Of a stretch of DNA of 7,664 nucleotides, positions 1 to 7,426 are shown piece by piece. This DNA is from JAHDCE01 sp051275765 (GTDB taxonomy: Bacteria > Bacteroidota > Bacteroidia > Chitinophagales > Saprospiraceae). The stretch is from contig JBNMOV010000237.1 in assembly GCA_051275765.1 (NCBI GenBank), positions 1-7,664 on the forward strand. The letters run 5' to 3'. Within the stretch, counting starts at the first letter, position 1, and each line of letters starts with the position of its first letter. A model generated the notes under the pieces. The model was not told the DNA's origin and made no database searches. It saw only the letters and a list, made by a program, of their open reading frames with translations. The position numbers and the translations under genes were made by a program.

Positions 1-1946
1 CCATAGCTAATGAAATAGAAAGATTACATAAAGAAGGTTTTCCGCTGAACGAAGTGGCAGTGATTTACGCTAAACACAAGCAAGCGAGAAATATCATTTC
101 CCTATTAGAGCGAAAGCGGATTCCTTATAACACGAAGCGTAGAGTTAATATCTTGGATTTACCTCTGATAGATAACTTGCGTATTTTCTTAGAGTATCTA
201 TATTTTGAATATAAAACGCCAAATACTGGCGAAGAATTCTTATTCAAAATCATGCATTTTAGTTATTTAGGTATTCATCCATCAGATTTGAATCGCTTGA
301 GTAATTACATGGCAAAATATGGACGTGCTCGCAATATCTCTTGGAGAGAAGTCATAGAAAGTAAAGAAGAACTCAATAAAATTCAGTTCAGAAATAAAGA
401 TGCGATCTATCGTTTTTCAGAATTGATCAATAGTCTTTTATCCGATTTCGGGAATTTTAGATGTCTATCTTTCTTAGAAAGAGTCATCAATAGAAGTGGA
501 TTGCTTCATCATATTTTGCATAATGATGAGAAGCCTTGGATGCTTCAAATCATAGGTACATTCTTTGATTTTGTCAGAAAGGAAACAGACAAAAATCCTC
601 GCCTCACAGTAAAGCGACTCTTGGACATCCTAAAAAACATGGATGAAAATACCTTGCCTATAGGAGTCAATAAAACGATTTCTGCGGAAAATGGTGTTAA
701 TCTAGTGACTGCACATGGTTCTAAAGGATTGGAGTTTCAAGTGGTATTTATAGTAGATGCTGGAAAAGATTGGGATTCTACGGCTGCTGGCAAACGATTT
801 AATTTCTATCTACCAGAAACGATTACGCTATCTAATGAAGAAAGCGATGCTTTAGAATCCAGACGTAGATTATTCTATGTAGCAATGACTCGAGCTAAGG
901 AACAGTTATATATTTCTTATGCAGAAAAAGATAATTCATCCTCTCCCCTAGCTCGAACGCAGTTCATAGACGAAATACTAGAGAATGATGAATTGGGGCT
1001 GGAAGTAGAACAAAAAGTGCTGAAGCCAGAAGATGTTATCGCTGTTCAGGCATTGCTACTTTCCGCTTTGGAACAGCCTAAAATAGATGCTCAAGAAGCG
1101 GCTTCTATCGCAGAACTATTGGAAGGTTTTGTGTTGAGTGTATCTGCGATGAATCGCTACCAAAGTTGTCCATTGAGTTTTTACTACGAATATGTTTTGC
1201 GTATTCCCAGCATTCCTAATGAAGCTGCGACTTACGGAACAGCGATGCACAATGCCCTCAAACGTCTTTTTGATAAAATGCTCGTTCATCCAGAAAGGGA
1301 ATTTGCTACTAGAGATGAATTAGTAGATTATTTCCAAAAGGAAATGAAGCGAAAACGTCATTATTTTTCCAAAAAAGGTTTTTCTCGCCGCATGAATATG
1401 GGCAAGCGAAACCTTAAGGCGTATTATTCTGCGAACATCAAAAAATGGGAAAAGAACGTTTTGCCAGAAATGGATATTCGCAATGTGGAATATAGAGGAG
1501 TGCCATTAAAAGGCTCTTTGGATAAGGTGGTTAATCTTAATGAAAAACAGGCTAAAGTAGTAGATTACAAAACAGGTAGTCTGAATGATAAGAAAATGAA
1601 ACCACCTAAAAATAAGGATATATTAGGAGGTATTTATTGGCGACAATTATATTTTTATAAGATTCTTTATGAAAATTATAGAAATAATGATCGAAAGATA
1701 ATCCAAGGAGAAATCTCTTATTTGGAAACAGATAGAGATAAGAATTTCCCTGTTAAATCATTACCATATAATACAGAACATGAAACAATGGTAGGAGAAA
1801 TGATGGTAGAAAGTTATCAATCGATCATGTCGCAAGATTTTTATGAGGGCTGTGGAGAAGATACTTGTAAGTGGTGTAATTTTGTAAAAAAGAACATTAT
1901 GGTAGATTCTTTTTCTGATGAAGATGCTGGAGATTTGGATGATTAA
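1..1946 (+). CDS. UvrD/AddAB-like helicase fused to PD-(D/E)XK nuclease (5'-truncated)
   Basis: C-terminal part of a superfamily 1 DNA helicase-nuclease, probably acting on DNA double-strand ends in recombinational repair. The gene enters from the left edge: the frame is open from base 3 and codes IANEIERLHKEG before a GTG at 54 that an ORF finder would take as a start, so the true start and the Walker A/B helicase motifs lie outside the window. Numbering from that GTG, helicase motif V (VTAHGSKGLEF) is at about 218-228 and motif VI (RRRLFYVAMTRAKEQLYI) at about 270-287. A PD-(D/E)XK nuclease domain of the AddB/RecB type follows: C372, GTAMH with H399, LKGSLD with D490, VVDYKTG with D504 and K506, and QLYFYK at 531-536. 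C600, C605 and C608 near the end, with C372, would fit a 4Fe-4S cluster as in AddB. The last residues are acidic. Helicase and nuclease calls are firm; the exact pathway (AddAB-like or stand-alone) is inferred. Confidence 0.92.
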   Translation, partial: IANEIERLHKEGFPLNEVAVIYAKHKQARNIISLLERKRIPYNTKRRVNILDLPLIDNLRIFLEYLYFEYKTPNTGEEFLFKIMHFSYLGIHPSDLNRLSNYMAKYGRARNISWREVIESKEELNKIQFRNKDAIYRFSELINSLLSDFGNFRCLSFLERVINRSGLLHHILHNDEKPWMLQIIGTFFDFVRKETDKNPRLTVKRLLDILKNMDENTLPIGVNKTISAENGVNLVTAHGSKGLEFQVVFIVDAGKDWDSTAAGKRFNFYLPETITLSNEESDALESRRRLFYVAMTRAKEQLYISYAEKDNSSSPLARTQFIDEILENDELGLEVEQKVLKPEDVIAVQALLLSALEQPKIDAQEAASIAELLEGFVLSVSAMNRYQSCPLSFYYEYVLRIPSIPNEAATYGTAMHNALKRLFDKMLVHPEREFATRDELVDYFQKEMKRKRHYFSKKGFSRRMNMGKRNLKAYYSANIKKWEKNVLPEMDIRNVEYRGVPLKGSLDKVVNLNEKQAKVVDYKTGSLNDKKMKPPKNKDILGGIYWRQLYFYKILYENYRNNDRKIIQGEISYLETDRDKNFPVKSLPYNTEHETMVGEMMVESYQSIMSQDFYEGCGEDTCKWCNFVKKNIMVDSFSDEDAGDLDD

Positions 1947-1968
1947 TCTTAGGATATTTTGCGTCTCT

Positions 1969-1991
1969 ACATTTTTATTGATAAAAAATGT
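1969..1991. terminator. possible bidirectional AT-rich terminator hairpin between convergent genes
   Basis: The arms ACATTTTTAT (1969-1978) and ATAAAAAATGT (1981-1991) pair with one bulged A around a 2-nt TG centre. The hairpin lies in the 60-nt gap between the convergent helicase-nuclease gene and the SCP2-domain gene, where a shared terminator is expected. The stem is almost all A-T and no separate U-run follows on either strand, so it would be weak. Confidence 0.3.
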
Positions 1992-2006
1992 GTGTAAATT
2001 TCACTC

Positions 2007-2735
2007 TTAATTATTCACTAACAACAACACTTCTATCTTCATCGCCACGCCTATATCTCCCGTTGTTTTTACTTGCTTATTCATGAGAAATATAGGCTTT
2101 GTTTTTCCTTCGAGAATATCTAATAAATAAGTTTCAGTAATAGAAATGATACAATCTGCATCTCGTTTTGCTTTGGCTAATGAATTAGCAGAACCATTTC
2201 CATTGATGTGAATATATTGTTTTCTTATTTCAAAAAGTACAGTATTTTTTATCGCTTTTATATTCGTGAATTTCTTTTCTAAGTGCTGATATATTTTATC
2301 AAAATTGCTTTCTTCCTTTCTGGTCATTTTCCAAATGCCATTGCCTTCTATTAAGAAATCTTCGTTTTTTTCTTCTAGAAAAACTTCCTGTTCTATATGC
2401 CATCCACCAAAAAAAACATTCGCTTCGTTATCATACTCGCCATTATAAATCAGCGACATTTTTTGGCTATAATCCTTTATCGTTTCGCCTTCATAAGATA
2501 AATAAATCAAACAAGGATATTCCAATGTAAATGAAATTAATCCATCCTTGGAAAAACCATCTATTTTCGATTCCTCATCCACAGAAAACTCATTTGGCTT
2601 TTCTGTCCACACGCCAGTTATTTTCCCAGTTTCGTCATGGATGACAATATTGAAATCTACTCGTTCACCAAAATAACTGGGATCGTAATCACCCAAATAA
2701 ATATAAAATCCAGTCCACTCTCCTGAAAAATTCAT
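2007..2735 (-). CDS. SCP2 sterol/lipid-carrier domain protein with N-terminal lipocalin-like domain
   Basis: A 242-residue soluble protein with no signal peptide or membrane segment, apparently of two domains. Residues about 145-240 look like an SCP-2 sterol-carrier domain: alternating strands and helices ending in DADCIISITETYLLDILEGK (192-211), then a TTGDIGVAMKI stretch (224-234) that matches the usual 'ADCTI...FLALLAGKLNPMQAFMSGKLKIKGDMGLALKL' pattern of that family. SCP2 domains bind sterols, fatty acids and acyl-CoA in a hydrophobic tunnel. Residues 1-140 are beta-rich, beginning SGEWTGFY (a GxW start as in lipocalins and related barrels), with further G-x-W sites at 41-43 and 132-135 and a GGW at 110-112; I assign no named family. 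The ATG at 2735 has no convincing Shine-Dalgarno. It lies 154 nt after the SDR gene on the same strand, so it may be the last gene of the lipid operon or have its own promoter in the intervening repeat. Function as a lipid shuttle is inferred. Confidence 0.8.
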   Translation of the reverse strand: MNFSGEWTGFYIYLGDYDPSYFGERVDFNIVIHDETGKITGVWTEKPNEFSVDEESKIDGFSKDGLISFTLEYPCLIYLSYEGETIKDYSQKMSLIYNGEYDNEANVFFGGWHIEQEVFLEEKNEDFLIEGNGIWKMTRKEESNFDKIYQHLEKKFTNIKAIKNTVLFEIRKQYIHINGNGSANSLAKAKRDADCIISITETYLLDILEGKTKPIFLMNKQVKTTGDIGVAMKIEVLLLVNN

Positions 2736-2759
2736 CTTCTAGTTTTTAAAAGGGATCAA

Positions 2760-2899
2760 AGCCAAATAAATTGCAGCTTTTGACTCGCCCTTTCTTTTAC
2801 TGTCTTTGCTGCAAATCCTTGTCAACACTACGCGTTGCCTACGTTTATCGCCTTGATAATAAAAGAAATTACTTTGCTAAATTATACATTTATTTGGCT
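2760..2899. repeat. 140-bp imperfect palindrome with 12-bp perfect ends, MITE-like
   Basis: AGCCAAATAAAT (2760-2771) is the exact reverse complement of ATTTATTTGGCT (2888-2899). A second pair, TTTCTTTTA (2791-2799) and TAAAAGAAA (2860-2868), shares the same symmetry centre (2829.5), with 19 nt between outer and inner arms on both sides, so the whole block reads as a decayed long palindrome. A local hairpin (2771-2814) is nested in the left half. The block fills almost all of the space between the SDR and SCP2 genes and its right end supplies the last codons and stop of the SDR gene. No clear target-site duplication flanks it (...GATCAA / ATTGTA...). A small non-autonomous element or an intergenic palindromic repeat is the likeliest explanation; a purely regulatory hairpin is possible. 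Copy number cannot be judged from one copy. Confidence 0.5.
2771..2814 (-). terminator. candidate hairpin terminator/leader structure between SDR and SCP2 genes
   Basis: TTGCAGC (2771-2777) pairs perfectly with GCTGCAA (2808-2814), and GAC (2782-2784) with GTC (2802-2804) across a T-rich internal loop. In the - strand transcript the stem begins about 75 nt after the SDR stop and is followed by TTTATTTGG, a poor U-tract. It could partly end the upstream operon or lie in the leader of the SCP2 gene 35 nt downstream. Energy was not computed. Confidence 0.3.
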
Positions 2900-3672
2900 A
2901 TTGTACGATTAGAATACCACAACAATAAACTGGTTGGCATTCGTTTACTTACCTCATTGATGTATTGAAAAAATCGCTTAGGAATAACCACGTCTTTTCC
3001 TGCTTTCATGGCTGCGTAACCATCTTTTGCCACTTTATCAGCAGAAACAGACATCCAGCTTTCAAATAGTTTCTTCCCTTTCATATCGGCCCTTTCTGCA
3101 AAACGAGTTTTTACAGGAGTAGGACAAACTGTAGTGACAGTAACCTTAGATTTTTTCGATTTTAATTCATAACTCAATGCCTGACTAAAGTTCTTCACAA
3201 AAGACTTAGTCGCTGCATAAGTCGCAAAAAATGGCGAAGGCTGAAATGCTACTATTGAAGATACATTCAATATCTTACCTTTATCTTTTGCCACCATATC
3301 CTTTAGAAACAAACGTGTCATTTGATGCACGCAAGCCACATTGAGCTGTATCATATCCTGCTCTTTTTGAGCATCGATGTCATTCACAAAACCAAAACAG
3401 CCAACCCCTGCATTATTCACTAATACATCTATTTTGTAAGCATTTTTCTTTACAAAATCATAGACGAATTGTGCTGCATTATATTTTGATAAATCCTGCT
3501 GAAATAAAACTAACTTGACATTGGGATATAATTTTTTAAGAATGGCAGCAGCTTCATCCATTTCTGTCTCATACTTGGATACGATGATGATTTGATAGTT
3601 ATCCTTTGCAAATAATTTAGAAAATTCCAAACCTATCCCACTCGATCCTCCTGTTATTAATACTGTTTTCAC
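2890..3672 (-). CDS. classical short-chain dehydrogenase/reductase (SDR)
   Basis: A 260-residue NAD(P)(H)-dependent oxidoreductase of the classical SDR family, of normal length. The Rossmann cofactor motif TGGSSGIG is at residues 7-14, NNAG at 86-89, the structural Asn at 111, the catalytic Ser at 139 (NVSSIVAF) and YAATK (Y152, K156) at 152-156, so the catalytic tetrad is complete. It most resembles the DltE/COG0300-type SDRs that reduce or oxidise keto/hydroxy groups of lipids; the substrate is not readable from sequence, but the acyl-CoA synthetase and hydroxylase next to it suggest an acyl-derived ketone or alcohol. The start is GTG at 3672, and GTGA overlaps the stop codon of the acyl-CoA synthetase by 4 nt, indicating translational coupling. 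The last codons (GCC AAA TAA) fall inside the right arm of the palindromic element, so the native C-terminus may have been altered by insertion. Confidence 0.92.
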   Translation of the reverse strand: MKTVLITGGSSGIGLEFSKLFAKDNYQIIIVSKYETEMDEAAAILKKLYPNVKLVLFQQDLSKYNAAQFVYDFVKKNAYKIDVLVNNAGVGCFGFVNDIDAQKEQDMIQLNVACVHQMTRLFLKDMVAKDKGKILNVSSIVAFQPSPFFATYAATKSFVKNFSQALSYELKSKKSKVTVTTVCPTPVKTRFAERADMKGKKLFESWMSVSADKVAKDGYAAMKAGKDVVIPKRFFQYINEVSKRMPTSLLLWYSNRTIAK

Positions 3673-5354
3673 AACCAGATTATATTTTCTTTTTGTTCAT
3701 ACCAATCATTGTATTGATGATTGTATTTTTTATTGAGTTCGTTCCTTTTTATCTTCATGGTGGGCGTAAGAATATTATTATCTATGGTCCAATCTTCATC
3801 CACAATAATAATCGAATTTATCTTCTGATAAGCAACTAAATTACCATTTACTTCATTCAATTGTTGCTTAAAATCTGCGGTCACTTCGCCTTTTTCTCTC
3901 ACTTTTCCTATATCAGATAATGCCACCAAAGCTAAAGGCTGTGGCAGGCCCAAACCTACAATGGCAATATTCTCTATCAATAAACTCTTAGAAAAATGAA
4001 ATTCCATAGGAGCAGGTATAATATACTTTCCTTTGGAAGATTTAAAGGTGTCTTTCACTCTTCCTGTCACATGTAAATAACCTTCCTTATCTAAATGTCC
4101 TTGATCGCCAGTATGCAGCCAACCATTTATAATAACATCCTTTGTTTTCTCTGGTTCATCATAATAACCTTCCATCATCCAAGGAGTTCGCATGACGATT
4201 TCGTCTGTATCTAGAATAGTTTTTAATTCTACATAGGGCAATGGTTTTCCAACTGTTCCAGATTTAACGGCATCCTTTGGCATGAGCGTGCATCCTGCAC
4301 AGTTTTCTGTCATACCATAGACTTCTTGCAAAGTTAAATCAAATTGATTATACCAATTTTTGAGTATATCTGGAGTAGGTGCTGCACCTGTAAGCACACA
4401 TCTTGCTCGTCCAAGACCTAGGCCCTTTTTGATTTTATTTCTAATGATGGTTTTCAAAATGGGAACCTTAAGCAATTTGTCTAGCTTTTTTTGTGGTAGT
4501 TTTTCTAGGATAGCAATCCTAAATTTGAACCACAATCGAGGTACAGACATAAAGATAGTAGGCTGTACACTCTGCAGGTTTTTAGCAAAAGTATCCAAGG
4601 ACTCTGCAAAAGAAACTGTTGCTCCTGTCAGAATACTTGCATATTCTACGATGACTCTTTCTGCGATATGATTCAGTGGAAGGTATGAAAGAAAATGATG
4701 TGGTTTACCATCAAAAATCCCTAGATTGTCATAAATTCTCTCATTTTCCATGAGTAAGGCAGGAGCTTTATAGTTCAGCATAACTCCTTTAGGTGTACCC
4801 GTAGTTCCAGAAGTATAAATGACAGAGAACAGATCTTCCAAATCCATATCAGGCTTTCCTTCGATGGGTTTATTTTTCTTGATTAGATCATTCCATTCCA
4901 AGCCTCGATCTACTTTAGCATTTCCTTTATAATGAGGAAAGCGAATGATCTGTATGCCATCTGGAATGCCTGTCTTAGCTCCGTCCCAATCATCTAATTT
5001 GCCTATGAATAATGCTTTCGCATGACTCAGTTTCAAGACTTCTCTCAATTGTTCAGCATTCAAATTAGGATAAAAAGGTGTACTTACGTAACCTCCCATC
5101 ATCAAGGCAATATCTGCGATGAACCAATGATAGCAATTCTTAGAAAGAATGCCAATATGATCGCCCTTTTTATAACCTAAGTTTTGGAGTGCGGCACACA
5201 TTTTTCTAGCTTGCTGCCCTACTTCTTTCCAAGTAAATTCCTCCCAAGCATTCCCTGTAGGCTGTCGAAGAAAAACCTCATCAGCTTTCTCTTCCTCCCA
5301 TTGATAAAAATAGGTCAGTATGGTTTGTAAATTTTCATAAAGTTCTTGTGCCAT
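3669..5354 (-). CDS. long-chain acyl-CoA synthetase (AMP-forming, FAA1-like)
   Basis: A 561-residue member of the ANL adenylate-forming superfamily, best matching long-chain fatty acid-CoA ligases (COG1022). It activates a fatty acid with ATP to acyl-AMP and then to acyl-CoA. The ATP-binding loop YTSGTTGTPKG is at 180-190, followed by FLSYLPLNHIAER (221-233), YGMTE (346-350), the TGD motif with D417, TGR with R432 and a KSSKGKYI-type stretch (438-445). In the C-terminal subdomain, LTPTMKIKR (529-537) carries the likely adenylation lysine, K534. Every key residue looks intact; the protein is slightly shorter than typical 600-residue FadD15-like enzymes. It starts with ATG at 5354, 41 nt after the hydroxylase gene, and overlaps the SDR by 4 nt. 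A GGGAG sits too far (about 14 nt) upstream of the start to be a convincing ribosome site. Chain-length preference cannot be read, so a fadD symbol is withheld. Confidence 0.95.
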   Translation of the reverse strand: MAQELYENLQTILTYFYQWEEEKADEVFLRQPTGNAWEEFTWKEVGQQARKMCAALQNLGYKKGDHIGILSKNCYHWFIADIALMMGGYVSTPFYPNLNAEQLREVLKLSHAKALFIGKLDDWDGAKTGIPDGIQIIRFPHYKGNAKVDRGLEWNDLIKKNKPIEGKPDMDLEDLFSVIYTSGTTGTPKGVMLNYKAPALLMENERIYDNLGIFDGKPHHFLSYLPLNHIAERVIVEYASILTGATVSFAESLDTFAKNLQSVQPTIFMSVPRLWFKFRIAILEKLPQKKLDKLLKVPILKTIIRNKIKKGLGLGRARCVLTGAAPTPDILKNWYNQFDLTLQEVYGMTENCAGCTLMPKDAVKSGTVGKPLPYVELKTILDTDEIVMRTPWMMEGYYDEPEKTKDVIINGWLHTGDQGHLDKEGYLHVTGRVKDTFKSSKGKYIIPAPMEFHFSKSLLIENIAIVGLGLPQPLALVALSDIGKVREKGEVTADFKQQLNEVNGNLVAYQKINSIIIVDEDWTIDNNILTPTMKIKRNELNKKYNHQYNDWYEQKENIIWL

Positions 5355-5395
5355 GTTTTAATTTTTGTCTCCCAGAATGATGTATTATTGATAGA

Positions 5396-6016
5396 TTATT
5401 TTTTAATAGTAGTTCTCATTAGTGTATCCCAAACAAGGGTAGTAAACGCAAAATTTTTATGATTATCTTCATAATGATGCCTCATATGATGGCCCTTTAA
5501 TTTTTGAAAAATCTTATTATCAAAATTATAATGATGTGATGCATAATGTAGCCAATCATAAAACATATAGCAAATTGCTACGCCTGCCATAAATGGATGT
5601 GTATAATGCCCTACCACAATATAACCTAATATCCAAAAGAATAAAAATGCTGGCAAACTAATTATTGGTCCAACCAACATCAATCTTGAGTCATTAGGGT
5701 AATCATGATGTCCGTGATGAATAGTGTATAATAGCTTTTTCCAAAAAGGATGCTGAGGCTCCCAATGAAAAAAATAACGATGCATTAAATATTCAAAAGC
5801 TGGCCAAAATAATAAAGAAAATCCTACACCTATCAAAATCTGCCACCAAGACATTTCTACCCAAAAGATAGCAAACCCTAGTATCGCTAATGTAATAGGA
5901 GAGTATATAAAAAAAGGAAGGTGTGGATTATTGATATAGAATCCAGGAAAAACTTTGTCTTTTATACTTTCTACTGGCATATCTTTGTTCGTAAGGAATA
6001 GCTTCTTTTTTGACAC
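5396..6016 (-). CDS. fatty acid 2-hydroxylase-like membrane di-iron enzyme
   Basis: A 206-residue integral membrane protein of the fatty acid hydroxylase/sterol desaturase superfamily. The histidine clusters are HRYFFH (79-84), HHGHH (100-104), HYASHH (157-162) and HHMRHH (176-181), i.e. HX4H, HX2HH, HX3HH and HX2HH in the order seen in FA2H/Scs7, together with DSRLMLVGP and YDWLHYASHHYNF stretches typical of that branch. Hydrophobic segments are at about 36-53, 57-74, 112-134 and 138-153. FA2H enzymes add a hydroxyl at C2 of fatty acyl chains of sphingolipids; this one lacks the N-terminal cytochrome b5 domain of the eukaryotic enzymes, so a separate electron donor is needed. The frame closes with TAA just before the GTG at 6016, so the start is that GTG or the ATG at 5980 (residue 13). 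CrtZ-type carotenoid hydroxylase was considered, but the spacing fits FA2H better. Substrate is inferred. Confidence 0.88.
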   Translation of the reverse strand: MSKKKLFLTNKDMPVESIKDKVFPGFYINNPHLPFFIYSPITLAILGFAIFWVEMSWWQILIGVGFSLLFWPAFEYLMHRYFFHWEPQHPFWKKLLYTIHHGHHDYPNDSRLMLVGPIISLPAFLFFWILGYIVVGHYTHPFMAGVAICYMFYDWLHYASHHYNFDNKIFQKLKGHHMRHHYEDNHKNFAFTTLVWDTLMRTTIKK

Positions 6017-6045
6017 AACTTACATTTTTTATTATTAGAGAATTA

Positions 6046-6076
6046 GTTTAAAAAATGAAAATCGTCATTTTTAAAC
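6046..6076. other. AT-rich inverted repeat (stem-loop) in the monooxygenase-hydroxylase gap
   Basis: GTTTAAAAAATGA (6046-6058) pairs with TCATTTTTAAAC (6065-6076) over 12 bp with one bulged A and a 6-nt loop. It sits in the 80-nt gap between two same-strand genes. In neither direction is it followed by a U-run, so it may be a weak attenuator or an mRNA-processing or stability hairpin rather than a full terminator. Confidence 0.4.
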
Positions 6077-6096
6077 CAAACAGGCTATATAAGTTT

Positions 6097-7398
6097 TCAT
6101 CCAGCTGTGTTTTTTGGAATTTCTTTCAATAGTGATTTAAGATAAGGTATAAAATGCACTTCTATGGTATGTCGCTTGGCTTTGATGAATTCTTTATTGA
6201 TATAGTCTGAATCCCTTTCTGCTAATTTCTGGATATTTTTTGGGGTTTTCCATTTTCCTACAACGTAATTAGCCGCTAACTTGGCTTGTGCATCGCTGAT
6301 AGGCCAGATGGCTCCTTGAGGTTGAAATAATCCAATGAATAGTAGTGTAGGATGTTCTGGATGAAAAACTCTCATGTAGAGAGGGATTCGATCCGCTTCT
6401 TCATAATTGATAAAATTCTTATCAAAGAAAGGTGTGGCAATTTTATAACCTGTAGCGGTGATAATGATGTCAAAATTATCAGATTTGCCATCATCAAAAA
6501 ATACTGTTTTGCCATCTATCTTTTTAATTCCAGAACGAGGATGAATGTTGCCATGTCTGATTTTATATAGCAATTCAGAATTCATGGTAGGATGTGAAGC
6601 GATTGGATCAAATTTGGGCTGTTTCAAGCCATATTTTTTATAACTACCTATATATAATTTTAAACTCAATTTCCTTAATGGAGCGAGTATGAACTTAGGT
6701 AACCATTGTAGTCCATCATTAAAAGTATCTGATGGTTTTCCAAACATGAATTTAGGAATAATATATTGAGGGCTTCTGGCACTAATTGCAACAAATTCAG
6801 CTACTCTACTCGTTTCTACAGCACAATCACAACCTGAATTTCCTATTCCTACGACCAGCACTTTCTTATCCTTGAAATTTTTATTGTTTTTGTAAGAATG
6901 TGAGTGCACTATTTGACCAGAAAACTGCCCTTCAAAATCTGGCATTCTAGGTACAGAATGATGACCATTAGCAACGAATAAATAATCAAAAATATGACTT
7001 TCGCCATTATCCAATTTTATTTCCCATTGTTCGTCAGCTATTTTTTTAGCACTAGCCACTTTTGTATTGAAACGAATATATTTTTCTATACCAAAGGACT
7101 TGGCATAAGATTGGAAATAGGCTAAGACTTGTCTGTGTGAAGGATAATCTGGATAATCATCTGGCATGGGATAATCCAGATATTCAGACATTTTCTTGGA
7201 ACTGATGATGTGCGTAGTTTCATAAATACTAGAGTGTGTCTCTTTGGCAGAGTAAATCCAATTGCCGCCTACTTGATCATTCTGTTCAAAACAGGTGATA
7301 TTTTCTACTCCTGCTTGTGCTAAATTTTTTATTGCAGTAATGCCAGAGCAGCCTGCACCAATTACACAAACACGCTTTCCTTTCAATTTCTCACTCAT
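6097..7398 (-). CDS. flavin-containing monooxygenase (FMO family)
   Basis: A 433-residue FAD- and NADPH-dependent class B monooxygenase, probably cytosolic. From the ATG at 7398, the FAD-binding GAGCSG motif is at 14-19, an E-x(6)-GGNW stretch follows (38-47), the FMO fingerprint FSGQIVHSHSY (FxGxxxHxxxY) is at 159-169, the NADPH-binding GIGNSG is at 184-189, and the C-terminal ATGY motif is at 315-318. FMOs and related Baeyer-Villiger enzymes insert oxygen at N, S or carbonyl groups; the reaction here is unknown. The frame stays open to a TTG at 7467, but the ATG is chosen because the Rossmann motif is then at the usual distance from the N-terminus and the extension would run through a transcription terminator. 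It is the first gene of the lipid-related operon. The M. tuberculosis mymA operon, also with an FMO, an SDR and an acyl-CoA ligase, is a suggestive parallel. Confidence 0.92.
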   Translation of the reverse strand: MSEKLKGKRVCVIGAGCSGITAIKNLAQAGVENITCFEQNDQVGGNWIYSAKETHSSIYETTHIISSKKMSEYLDYPMPDDYPDYPSHRQVLAYFQSYAKSFGIEKYIRFNTKVASAKKIADEQWEIKLDNGESHIFDYLFVANGHHSVPRMPDFEGQFSGQIVHSHSYKNNKNFKDKKVLVVGIGNSGCDCAVETSRVAEFVAISARSPQYIIPKFMFGKPSDTFNDGLQWLPKFILAPLRKLSLKLYIGSYKKYGLKQPKFDPIASHPTMNSELLYKIRHGNIHPRSGIKKIDGKTVFFDDGKSDNFDIIITATGYKIATPFFDKNFINYEEADRIPLYMRVFHPEHPTLLFIGLFQPQGAIWPISDAQAKLAANYVVGKWKTPKNIQKLAERDSDYINKEFIKAKRHTIEVHFIPYLKSLLKEIPKNTAG

Positions 7399-7426
7399 AA
7401 TGCTAAATATAGTAAAAGCACAGGAT

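Noticed and set aside
2771..2968. 65-codon + strand open frame
   Set aside because: It lies in the palindromic element and the antisense of the SDR gene end; composition and start context give no support.
2890..3672. Specific assignment of the SDR as a 3-ketosphinganine or 3-ketocapnine reductase
   Set aside because: Only general SDR motifs are visible; no acyltransferase of the serine palmitoyltransferase type is in the window, so the substrate stays open.
4360..4671. 103-codon + strand open frame
   Set aside because: It is antisense to the well-supported acyl-CoA synthetase gene and resembles no known protein.
5396..6016. CrtZ-type carotenoid hydroxylase
   Set aside because: The histidine order HX4H, HX2HH, HX3HH, HX2HH and the YDWLHYASHHYNF stretch fit FA2H/Scs7 better, and no carotenoid genes are nearby.
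6352..6570. 72-codon + strand open frame
   Set aside because: Antisense shadow within the monooxygenase gene.
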